NCBI RefSeq assembly: GCF_024199945.1
Contig: NZ_JANADP010000001.1
Location: 3,224,001-3,288,000 of the forward strand
DNA from: Bradyrhizobium sp. CCGUVB4N
GTDB taxonomy: Bacteria > Pseudomonadota > Alphaproteobacteria > Rhizobiales > Xanthobacteraceae
Direction: 5' to 3'
Length of the DNA stretch: 64,000 nucleotides
Below the pieces are notes generated by a model. It did no database searches and had not been told where the DNA came from. It saw only the letters and a program-made list of their open reading frames with translations. Of the stretch, positions 47,384-54,842 are shown in pieces (within the stretch, counting starts at the first letter, position 1; each line of letters opens with the position of its first letter). The position numbers were made by a program, and so were the translations under genes.

Positions 47384-48529
47384 ATGAGACTGACGAGACG
47401 CGACTTCGCTGCCGGAATTGCTGCCGGCATTGCCGCGCCATACCTCATCAAGAGCGCAAATGCGCAGGGCGCCACCATCAAGATCGGCATGTGCGCGCCC
47501 GTCACCGGTCCGGCCGCTGAATCCGGCGGGTACGCCATCAAGGGCGCCAAGCTCGCGCTCGAAGCCGTCAACAAGGCCGGCGGTATCCTGGGAAAGCAGG
47601 GCGAGCTGATCGTCGAGGACGACCAGACCACCAATCCCGGCATCGTGCTCGCGTTCTCGAAACTCGCCGCGCAGTCCGATATCGTCGGCTTCCTCGGCTC
47701 GATCCGTTCGACCCAGGTGCATGCGATGGCGCCCGACGTCATCAAGCTCGGCAAGCCCGTGATGATCGGGGGCACCGATCCAAACCTCACCCATATGGGC
47801 AATCAGTGGCTGTTCCGCTGCCGTCCCAATGACAGCTATTCCGGCCGCGTCATCGCAGAATACGGCGTCAACACGCTCGGCAAGAAAAAATGGGCCGTGC
47901 TGCACTCGACCGACGCCTTCGGCACGGCCGGCGGCAAGGCGCTGACGGCCGCGCTGGAAAAGCTCGGGGCCCCCTCGGTGCTCGATCAGGGCTACGCCAA
48001 CCAGAGCCAGGACTTCACGCCGGTCGTGCTCGCGATCAAGCAATCGGGCGCCGAGATTCTCGGTTCCTACTTCACCTTCGAGAACGACCTCGGCATCTTC
48101 GCCCGCCAGCTCCGTCAGCTCGGCGTGAACATCCCGTGGGTCGGCTCGCCCTCGATCGTCAACATCACCGCGCTGAAGCTGGCCGGTCCCGCGCTCTACA
48201 ACACCTATGGCGTGGCCGACTATGCCGAGGATTCCAGCGAGGGTTCGAAGGCGTTCGGCAAGATCTACCGCGACGCGGTCAAGGTCGCGCCGGACAACCA
48301 GAGCTCCTGGACGTTCGATGCGGTCAACGTCTTGGCTGCGGCGATCAACAAGGCCGGCTCAACCGATCCCGGCAAGATCCGCGAAGCCATCCTGGCGACC
48401 AAAAAGTTCGCCGGCGCCGAAGGCGAATACAATTTCGACCAGAACGGCGATGGTCTCCACGGCTACAACATCGTGAAGAACGACAAGGGCAATATCGTCT
48501 TCGACAAGCACATCGAGTTCAACGACTGA
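47384..48529 (+). CDS. ABC transporter substrate-binding protein (branched-chain amino acid type)
   Basis: This 381-residue periplasmic binding protein of the Leu/Ile/Val family has a twin-arginine-like signal, LTRRDFAAGIAAGIAAPYLI, with likely cleavage after SANA. IKIGMCAPVTGPAAESGGYA and FLGSIRSTQVHAMAPDVIKL line the ligand cleft. The start at 47384 has GGGAGGAATGT. It lies between the homoprotocatechuate operon and an HpaI-type aldolase, so an aromatic acid or related compound is a likelier ligand than leucine. A strong hairpin follows the stop. Confidence 0.92.
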   Translation: MRLTRRDFAAGIAAGIAAPYLIKSANAQGATIKIGMCAPVTGPAAESGGYAIKGAKLALEAVNKAGGILGKQGELIVEDDQTTNPGIVLAFSKLAAQSDIVGFLGSIRSTQVHAMAPDVIKLGKPVMIGGTDPNLTHMGNQWLFRCRPNDSYSGRVIAEYGVNTLGKKKWAVLHSTDAFGTAGGKALTAALEKLGAPSVLDQGYANQSQDFTPVVLAIKQSGAEILGSYFTFENDLGIFARQLRQLGVNIPWVGSPSIVNITALKLAGPALYNTYGVADYAEDSSEGSKAFGKIYRDAVKVAPDNQSSWTFDAVNVLAAAINKAGSTDPGKIREAILATKKFAGAEGEYNFDQNGDGLHGYNIVKNDKGNIVFDKHIEFND

Positions 48530-48538
48530 CGTTCTCGC

Positions 48539-48566
48539 GACCTCCCCGATTCCGGTCGGGGAGGTC
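48539..48566 (+). promoter_or_regulatory. mRNA hairpin between binding-protein and permease genes
   Basis: GACCTCCCCGA and TCGGGGAGGTC form an exact 11-base stem with a six-base loop (TTCCGG), 10 bases after the binding-protein stop. No T tract follows. Hairpins here commonly protect the binding-protein mRNA and reduce read-through, giving more binding protein than permease; that role is inferred. Confidence 0.72.
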
Positions 48567-48612
48567 GATACGTCATTCGGTGGACTACTCTGACCTCCAA
48601 CAGAAGCTTGTC

Positions 48613-49485
48613 ATGGATCTCGCCCTCCAATTGCTCTTTACCGGCATCGGTATCGGCGCCGTCTACGCGCTGGTCGCGCTCGGCTTCGTGCTGATCTTCC
48701 GTGCCACCAATGTGGTGAATTTCGCCCAAGGCGAGTTCTCCATGGTCGCGGCCTATCTGATGGTCGTCGCGGTCGAAGCCGGTCTGCCCTATTGGGCGGC
48801 CTTCATCGTCGCGCTGCTCGGCATGGCGCTGCTCGGTGTCGTCTTCAATCTCGGCGTCTATTATCCGCTGCGCCACCGCACCTATCTGCCCGTGATCATC
48901 GCCACCATCGGCGCCTCGATCCTGCTGGCGAATTCCGTGCTCGCGATCTACGGCCCGCAGCCGCAGGTGCTGCAGGGCTGGTTCGACACGCCCGGCATCC
49001 AGCTCGGCCCGGTCTATCTCGACAGCCAGTATCTGCTGATCATCGGCGTCACGATCTGCCTCGTGATCTTCAACTTCTGGTTCTTCGAGAAGACGCTGCT
49101 CGGCAAGAAGCTGCAGGCGACCTCGCAGGACAAGGAGATGGCCTCGCTGCTCGGCATTTCCGTCTCGACCATGATCATGATCACCTTCATCTATTCGGCG
49201 GTGCTCGGTGGTCTCGCCGGCATCCTGGTCGCGCCCGTGTTGTTCGTCTCGATCCAGATGGGTTCGACCATCGCGCTGAAGGCATTTGCTGCCACGATTA
49301 TTGGTGGGTTCGGCGACGTCGCCGGCGCCATCATCGGCGGGCTCGCGCTCGGCGTGATCGAGACCTTTGGCGCGGCCTATGTCTCGGTGCCGTACAAGGA
49401 CGGCTTCGCCTTCCTGGTGCTGATCGCTTTCCTGATCTTCCGGCCGCAGGGCATCTTCGGCGAACGCGTGGCGGAAAAAGCATGA
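48613..49485 (+). CDS. ABC transporter permease, LivH type
   Basis: This 290-residue integral membrane protein begins LALQLLFTGIGIGAVYALVA and continues FRATNVVNFAQGEFSMVAAY, both hallmarks of LivH permeases. GSTIALKAFAATIIGGFGDV near the C-terminus is the ATPase-coupling region. The ATG at 48613 is chosen on family length; the frame is open far upstream through the binding-protein gene but not coding there. Its stop overlaps the start of the next gene (ATGA). Confidence 0.93.
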   Translation: MDLALQLLFTGIGIGAVYALVALGFVLIFRATNVVNFAQGEFSMVAAYLMVVAVEAGLPYWAAFIVALLGMALLGVVFNLGVYYPLRHRTYLPVIIATIGASILLANSVLAIYGPQPQVLQGWFDTPGIQLGPVYLDSQYLLIIGVTICLVIFNFWFFEKTLLGKKLQATSQDKEMASLLGISVSTMIMITFIYSAVLGGLAGILVAPVLFVSIQMGSTIALKAFAATIIGGFGDVAGAIIGGLALGVIETFGAAYVSVPYKDGFAFLVLIAFLIFRPQGIFGERVAEKA

Positions 49486-51260
49486 GCGCCCCCAGCGACA
49501 ACATGCCGATTCCGGCGCCCGCCATCCACTCGAAGCCGCTGCTGCTCCGGCACCTGCCGTATTTCATCGGCGCGGCGATCCTGGTCACACTCGCCGCGAC
49601 CATGCGCTTCGACGGATACGTCCATAACATCCTGCTGCAGGCCACGACATTCGCGATCGCGGTGTTCGGCCTCTCCGTCGTGCTCGGCCTGTGCGGCCAG
49701 ATCAACCTGGCGCAGGCCGCGTTCTTCGGGCTCGGCGCTTACGCGGTCGGCATCGGCACGACGGACCTCGGGGTCAGCTTCTGGCTGTGCCTCGTCGGCG
49801 GCTGCCTGATCTCGCTGCTCGCCGGCGCTTTGCTCGGCATGTCGACCTTGCGGCTCGGCGGCCATTACCTCGCGATGGTGACGATCTCGTTCCAGCAGAT
49901 CGTCACGCTGGTCATGATCAACGCGATCTGGCTGACGCATGGACCCGACGGCGTCCCCAACATCAAGCGTCCGGAGCTGTTCCAGTCGTCGCAGAGCTAT
50001 CTCGCCTTCTGCGTCGCGATGCTCGCGATCGTCGGCTACCTGGTCTGGCATCTCGCCGATACCAAGCTCGGCCGCGCCATGCGCGCGGTGCGCGACAACG
50101 AGCTGGCGGCCGGCGTCAACGGCATCGACGTCTTCCGCACCAAGATCTACGCCTTTGCGCTCTGTGCACTGCTCGGCGGTCTCGCGGGTGGATTGTTCGC
50201 CGGCGGCTTCGCCTATGTCAGCCCCGATCAGTTCTCGTTCGCGGAATCGATCGTGTTCCTGACCATGTCGCTGCTCGGCGGCGTGGCCTCGCCGATCGGC
50301 TCTGCGATCGGTACGGGCCTGCTGATCCTGATCCCGGAATGGCTGCGCTTCCTCAAGAGCGTGCCGGGCCTGTACCTCGCCATCTACGGCCTGTTCGTGA
50401 TCCTGATCATCCGCTTCATGCCCGACGGCATCTGGGGCTTTGTCGCCGACGCCTTCACGCGCTGGCGTGCCAAGATCAAGGCCACGCCGGCTGCCGCTGC
50501 TTTGCAGCTGAAGCCGGCCAGCGTCGGCGGGGACATCGTGCTGGAAGTCACCGGCCTGTCGAAGCATTTCGGTGGTCTCAAGGCCGTCGACGGCGTCGAC
50601 ATCGCCGTGAAGCGCGGCGGCGTGCATGCGCTGATCGGGCCGAACGGCTCCGGCAAGACCACGACGCTGAACGTGCTATCGGGTCTCTATGTGGCGACCG
50701 CGGGCAAGATCGTGCTCGACGGCACCGACATCACCCACATGCCGCCGCATCAGCGCACGGCATCGGGTCTCGGCCGCACTTTCCAGAACATCCGCCTGTT
50801 CCGTTCGATGACGGCGCTGGAGAATGTCGAGATCGGCGCGGAACGGCCCGGCAACACCATGGTCGGGAAGGGCGACGACGCGCTCACCGAACGCGCGATG
50901 GAGGCGCTCACCTTCGTTGGCCTCGGCAACCGCGCCAACGAGCTGATCTCGAGCTTCTCCTACGGCCATCAGCGCCTGATCGAGATCGCGCGTGCGCTGG
51001 CGTCGAACCCGACTTTGCTGCTGCTCGACGAGCCCGCGGCCGGTCTGAACTCGACCGAGAAGCTCGAGCTGCATGAGCTGCTCAAGCGTATCGCCGCGCA
51101 AGGGCTCACCATCCTGATCATCGATCACGACATGACGTTGGTCTCGGAAGCCGCCCAGCACATTACCGTGCTCAACTTCGGACGCCGTATCGCGGACGGC
51201 GAATCCATGGCCGTGCTGCGTCATCCCGACGTCGTCTCCGCCTATCTCGGGAGCGAATGA
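49482..51260 (+). CDS. Fused LivM-type permease and LivG-type ATPase
   Basis: This 592-residue single polypeptide joins two transporter subunits. Residues about 20-320 are a LivM permease (VVLGLCGQINLAQAAFFGLG, LRLGGHYLAMVTISFQQIVT). A linker of about 30 residues leads to a LivG ATPase at about 348-590: Walker A GPNGSGKTTTLNVLSG, signature SSFSYGHQRLIEIARAL and Walker B LLLLDEPAAGLN. No stop or frameshift lies between them, so the fusion is real in this sequence. It is coupled at both ends: ATGA overlaps with the LivH-type gene and with the LivF-type gene. Confidence 0.95.
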   Translation: MSAPSDNMPIPAPAIHSKPLLLRHLPYFIGAAILVTLAATMRFDGYVHNILLQATTFAIAVFGLSVVLGLCGQINLAQAAFFGLGAYAVGIGTTDLGVSFWLCLVGGCLISLLAGALLGMSTLRLGGHYLAMVTISFQQIVTLVMINAIWLTHGPDGVPNIKRPELFQSSQSYLAFCVAMLAIVGYLVWHLADTKLGRAMRAVRDNELAAGVNGIDVFRTKIYAFALCALLGGLAGGLFAGGFAYVSPDQFSFAESIVFLTMSLLGGVASPIGSAIGTGLLILIPEWLRFLKSVPGLYLAIYGLFVILIIRFMPDGIWGFVADAFTRWRAKIKATPAAAALQLKPASVGGDIVLEVTGLSKHFGGLKAVDGVDIAVKRGGVHALIGPNGSGKTTTLNVLSGLYVATAGKIVLDGTDITHMPPHQRTASGLGRTFQNIRLFRSMTALENVEIGAERPGNTMVGKGDDALTERAMEALTFVGLGNRANELISSFSYGHQRLIEIARALASNPTLLLLDEPAAGLNSTEKLELHELLKRIAAQGLTILIIDHDMTLVSEAAQHITVLNFGRRIADGESMAVLRHPDVVSAYLGSE

Positions 51261-51988
51261 TGCCGTTGCTCGAAATCCGCAACCTTGTGGTGCGCTACGG
51301 CGAGATCGAAGCGCTGCGCGGCGTGACCTGCGCCGTAGAGCAGGGCCAGGTGGTGACGCTGCTGGGCGCCAACGGCGCCGGCAAATCGACGACCCTGCGC
51401 GCCATCTCCGGCCTTGCAAAACCGACCTCCGGCGACATCCTGTTCGACGGCAAGTCGATCGCGGGCCTCGGCCCGGAAGCGATCGTCCGCATGGGCATCA
51501 GCCACGTGCCGGAGGGACGCCGTGTGTTTCCGGGTCTGACGGTGAAGGAGAACATCATGCTCGGCGCGTCCAATCGCCGGGCCGCGACCTCCGAGATCTC
51601 GCGCGAGGCGGATGCGATGTTCGATCTGTTCCCGGATATCCGCAAGTTCAGCAACGCACTCGGCTGGACGCTGTCCGGCGGCCAGTTGCAGATGGTGGCG
51701 GTTGCGCGCGGGCTGATGGCCAAGCCGCGGCTGTTGCTGCTGGACGAGCCCTCGCTTGGGCTGGCGCCCGTCATCGTGCAGGCCGTGTTCAAGATCATCT
51801 CCGAGATCCGGCGCAATACGACCGTGCTGCTGGTCGAGCAGAACGCGCGCATGGGCCTGTCGGTGGCCGATTACGGCTATGTGCTGGAGACCGGGCGTAT
51901 CGTGCTTGGCGGTAAGCCGGACGAACTCTGGGGCAACGAGGCGATCCGCGCGGCCTATCTCGGCGGGCATGCCAAGGCGAGCGCCTAG
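51257..51988 (+). CDS. ABC transporter ATP-binding protein, LivF type
   Basis: This 243-residue ATPase has Walker A LLGANGAGKSTTLRAISGL, signature WTLSGGQLQMVAVARGL and Walker B RLLLLDEPSLGLAP. GISHVPEGRRVFPGLTVKEN is the LivF-specific stretch. It pairs with the fused LivM-LivG protein to power uptake. It starts inside the stop of the preceding gene. Downstream, GGGCGGC/GCCGCCC (52047-52068) can form a hairpin that may end the transporter transcript. Confidence 0.94.
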   Translation: MMPLLEIRNLVVRYGEIEALRGVTCAVEQGQVVTLLGANGAGKSTTLRAISGLAKPTSGDILFDGKSIAGLGPEAIVRMGISHVPEGRRVFPGLTVKENIMLGASNRRAATSEISREADAMFDLFPDIRKFSNALGWTLSGGQLQMVAVARGLMAKPRLLLLDEPSLGLAPVIVQAVFKIISEIRRNTTVLLVEQNARMGLSVADYGYVLETGRIVLGGKPDELWGNEAIRAAYLGGHAKASA

Positions 51989-52200
51989 ACCGAGGGTTCC
52001 GTTCCGGGACACGACCCGGGCGGCTTCCCCTTGCGGGATGACACCCGGGCGGCGATAGTGGCGCCGCCCGCGAGGCCCGCCCCAGTAGGCGAGCGCATAG
52101 GTCTTGCGTCATTGCGAGCGTAGCGCGGCGACCCGGTTCGCGGTAACAGCGAGGGTGTGCTGTCGCAGCGCCCGGCGTGGTGACGGCGGTGCAAACAGCG

Positions 52201-52240
52201 CGGTCCAAAAACACGGTCCAAAAAACACGGTCCAAACAAC
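52201..52240 (+). repeat. Three tandem CGGTCCAAA repeats before the aldolase gene
   Basis: CGGTCCAAAAACA, CGGTCCAAAAAACA and CGGTCCAAACAAC stand head to tail, 17 bases before the aldolase start. They lie in the leader just upstream of its AAGGAAGG ribosome-binding site. This could be a regulator-binding array or a leader-RNA element, or a slippage product. Confidence 0.7.
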
Positions 52241-52256
52241 GAAGAAGGAAGGCAAC

Positions 52257-53033
52257 GTGGCGAACAAGGTCAAGGAAATCTGGAAGTCGGGCAAGGCCGT
52301 GGTCAACGCGTGGCTCGCTATTCCCTCCGGCTTCTCGGCTGAGATGATCGCGCAATGCGGCTTCGACAGCGTCACCGTCGACATGCAGCACGGCGTGCAG
52401 GATTACCTCTCGATGGTGCAGTGCTTCCAGGCCATGGACAAGCATCCGGTCACCCCGATGGTCCGCGTGCCCTGGAACGAGCCCGGCATCATCGGCAAGG
52501 TGCTCGACGGCGGCGCCTATGGCGTGATCTGCCCGATGGTCAACACGCCCCAGGAAGCCAAGAACCTCGTTTCCTATTCGAAATATCCGCCGAAGGGCGT
52601 CCGCTCCAACGGTCCGATCCGCGCCGGCATGTACGGCACCGCGGGCTCCTATCAGAAGACGGCCAACGACGACATCGTGCTGCTGCCGATGATGGAGACC
52701 AAGACCGCGGTCGAGAACATGGAAGCGATCCTCGACGTCGAAGGCCTCAATGGCGTCTATATCGGGCCGTCCGATCTCGGCTTCTCCTACGGCCTCGAGC
52801 CGAAGCTCGACCGTACCGAACCGGAGATTCTCGCGATCTACGACAAGATCATCAAGGAATGCGACAAGCGCGGGCTGTTCCCGGGCATCCACTGCAGCGG
52901 CGCTGAGGGTGCCACGCGCGCCATCAACATGGGCTTCAAGCTGGTGACCCTCTCGAACGAGGTCGGCATGATGACCACCTACGCCAAGATGCAGGTCAAC
53001 GCGACCCGCAAGGATTCGGGCGGCAAGGCCTGA
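52257..53033 (+). CDS. HpcH/HpaI-family class II aldolase
   Basis: This 258-residue pyruvate aldolase of the HpcH/HpaI family has FDSVTVDMQHGVQDYLSMVQ with the catalytic histidine, MVRVPWNEPGIIGKVLDGGA and YIGPSDLGFSYG. HpaI splits 2,4-dihydroxyhept-2-ene-1,7-dioate into pyruvate and succinic semialdehyde, the step missing from the hpa operon upstream, so this is the natural candidate. The UxaA-type neighbour also allows a sugar-acid aldolase. The start is GTG at 52257 behind AAGGAAGG; no ATG fits the family N-terminus. Confidence 0.9.
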   Translation: MANKVKEIWKSGKAVVNAWLAIPSGFSAEMIAQCGFDSVTVDMQHGVQDYLSMVQCFQAMDKHPVTPMVRVPWNEPGIIGKVLDGGAYGVICPMVNTPQEAKNLVSYSKYPPKGVRSNGPIRAGMYGTAGSYQKTANDDIVLLPMMETKTAVENMEAILDVEGLNGVYIGPSDLGFSYGLEPKLDRTEPEILAIYDKIIKECDKRGLFPGIHCSGAEGATRAINMGFKLVTLSNEVGMMTTYAKMQVNATRKDSGGKA

Positions 53034-53047
53034 TCGCTCTCTCTCTT

Positions 53048-53188
53048 CCCTCTCCCCGTTCTTACGGGGAGAGGGTTAGGGTGAGGGGCCTCTCTCAACA
53101 CGTACCAGTCTAACGATCGAGCGCGCGGCTTGCCCCTCACTCGGATCGCTGCGCGATCCGACCTCTCCCCGTAAGAACGGGGAGAGGT
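53048..53188. repeat. Palindromic intergenic repeat, family B, inverted pair
   Basis: Two perfect 12-base hairpins face each other: CCCTCTCCCCGT/ACGGGGAGAGGG with a TCTT loop (53048-53075), and ACCTCTCCCCGT/ACGGGGAGAGGT with an AAGA loop (53161-53188). Segments GGTGAGGGGCC and GCCCCTCACTC between them make the whole element palindromic. It is the same family as 13074-13210. Confidence 0.9.
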
Positions 53189-53214
53189 GAAGTAAGAGAC
53201 CCAAGGAGACTCCC

Positions 53215-54738
53215 ATGACCATCAGCCCCGTCATCCGCCTGCATCCCGCTGATGGCGTGCTGATCGCGCGCGCGAGCCTGCCGCCGGGGACCGTGGTCGC
53301 CGACGGCGTCACCACCGTCGAGCGCATTCCCTCCGGCCACAAGGTCGCGATCAAGCCGATCGCGGTGGGCGAGCCCGTGATCCGCTACGGCCAGATCATC
53401 GGCTTTGCCACCCAAGCCATCGCGCCGGGCCAGCACGTGCACGTCCAGAACATCGGCATGGGCGATTTCGCCAAGGACTACGCCTATTGCGCCGACGTCA
53501 AGCCGACGCCGAACTTCGACCTGCCGGCGACCTTCGAGGGCATCCGCCGCCCGGACGGCCGCGTCGCCACGCGCAACTATATCGGCATTCTCACTTCGGT
53601 GAATTGCAGCGCGCATGTCGCGGGTCTCGTCGCCGACGTCTTCAAGAAGAATCCCTTCACCGGCGACAATCCGCTGGCTGAATTCCCCAATGTCGATGGT
53701 GTCGTCGCGCTGACCCACAAGACCGGCTGCGGCATGACCCAGAACGAGCCGCTCGCGCTGCTCCGCCGCACGCTCGGCGGCTATGCGCGGCACGTCAACT
53801 TCTCCCACGTCATCGTGCTCGGCCTCGGTTGCGAGGTGAACCAGATCGGCGGTTTGATGGAAGAGCAGAAGCTCGCCGGTCGCCTGCGCGCGATGGACAT
53901 CCAGGAAGTCGGCGGCACCCGCAAGACCGTGGAAGCCGGCATTGCCTTCGTGCGCGAGGCGCTCGCCGATTCCAACAAGGTCAAGCGCGAGTCCGTGCCG
54001 GTGAGCGAGCTCACCGTGGCGCTGCAATGCGGCGGCTCGGACGGTTATTCCGGCGTGTCGGCGAACCCGGCGCTCGGTGCGGCCAGCGATCTCATCGTGC
54101 GTCACGGCGGCACCGTCATCCTGTCGGAGACGCCCGAGACCTACGGCGCCGAGCATCTCTTGACGCGCCGCGCGGTCAGCCGCGAGGTCGGCGAGAAGCT
54201 GGTCGATCTGATGCGCTGGTGGGACGAGTACACCGAGCGCGAAGGCGCCGAGATGAACGCCAATCCCAGCCCCGGCAACAAGGCCGGCGGTCTCACCACC
54301 ATCCTGGAGAAATCACTCGGCGCGATGGCCAAGGCCGGTACCACCAATCTGGTCGACGTGCTGCGCTACGCGGAGCCCGTGACCAAGCGCGGCTTCGTGT
54401 TCATGGATACGCCCGGCTACGATCCGGTCGCCGCTACCGGCCAGGTCGCCGGCGGTGCCAATCTCGTCTGCTTCACCACCGGCCGCGGAAGCGTGTTCGG
54501 CTGCAAGCCCGCGCCCTCGATCAAGCTCGCGACCAACACGCCCATGTACAAGCGCATGGAAGAGGACATGGACGTCAATTGCGGCACTATCCTCGAAGGC
54601 GAGGAGAGCGTGCAGGAGTGCGGCCAGCGCATCTTCGATCTCATCCTCAAGACCGCGTCCGGCCAGCCGACCAAGAGCGAAAGCTTCGATTTCGGCGGCG
54701 CCGAGTTCGCGCCCTGGGTGCTTGGCGCGACGATGTAA
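53215..54738 (+). CDS. UxaA-family (altronate dehydratase-like) hydro-lyase
   Basis: This 507-residue enzyme has an SAF-type N-terminal domain (about residues 10-85, GVLIARASLPPGTVVADGVT) fused to the large catalytic domain. RRPDGRVATRNYIGILTSVN, HKTGCGMTQNEPLALLRRTL and the Cys-bearing FTTGRGSVFGCKPAPSIKLA are family marks. Altronate and galactarate dehydratases of this type remove water from sugar acids using iron. With the aldolase before it, a sugar-acid-like substrate route is possible. The start has AAGGAGAC seven bases upstream. Confidence 0.92.
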   Translation: MTISPVIRLHPADGVLIARASLPPGTVVADGVTTVERIPSGHKVAIKPIAVGEPVIRYGQIIGFATQAIAPGQHVHVQNIGMGDFAKDYAYCADVKPTPNFDLPATFEGIRRPDGRVATRNYIGILTSVNCSAHVAGLVADVFKKNPFTGDNPLAEFPNVDGVVALTHKTGCGMTQNEPLALLRRTLGGYARHVNFSHVIVLGLGCEVNQIGGLMEEQKLAGRLRAMDIQEVGGTRKTVEAGIAFVREALADSNKVKRESVPVSELTVALQCGGSDGYSGVSANPALGAASDLIVRHGGTVILSETPETYGAEHLLTRRAVSREVGEKLVDLMRWWDEYTEREGAEMNANPSPGNKAGGLTTILEKSLGAMAKAGTTNLVDVLRYAEPVTKRGFVFMDTPGYDPVAATGQVAGGANLVCFTTGRGSVFGCKPAPSIKLATNTPMYKRMEEDMDVNCGTILEGEESVQECGQRIFDLILKTASGQPTKSESFDFGGAEFAPWVLGATM

Positions 54739-54750
54739 TGCGCGAGCAGC

Positions 54751-54767
54751 CCGTGCCGTAGGCACGG
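54751..54767 (+). terminator. Small hairpin after the UxaA-type gene
   Basis: CCGTGCC and GGCACGG pair across a three-base GTA loop, 12 bases after the stop codon. There is no T tract, so it may only weakly end the transcript before the next operon. Confidence 0.4.
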
Positions 54768-54842
54768 TCTGCCCGTTGTTAATGCTTGATCGAGGTCACC
54801 AGCGGTGTTCTGCTCAAAAAAGCTGCTGGAGCACCGTACCCC

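Noticed and set aside
47890..48612. Upstream extension of the LivH-type permease frame
   Set aside because: It overlaps the binding-protein gene in another frame with no similarity to permeases. The LivH N-terminus begins at 48613.
52201..52240. CRISPR-like array
   Set aside because: The units are only 13-14 bases, directly abutting without spacers, and there are no cas genes.
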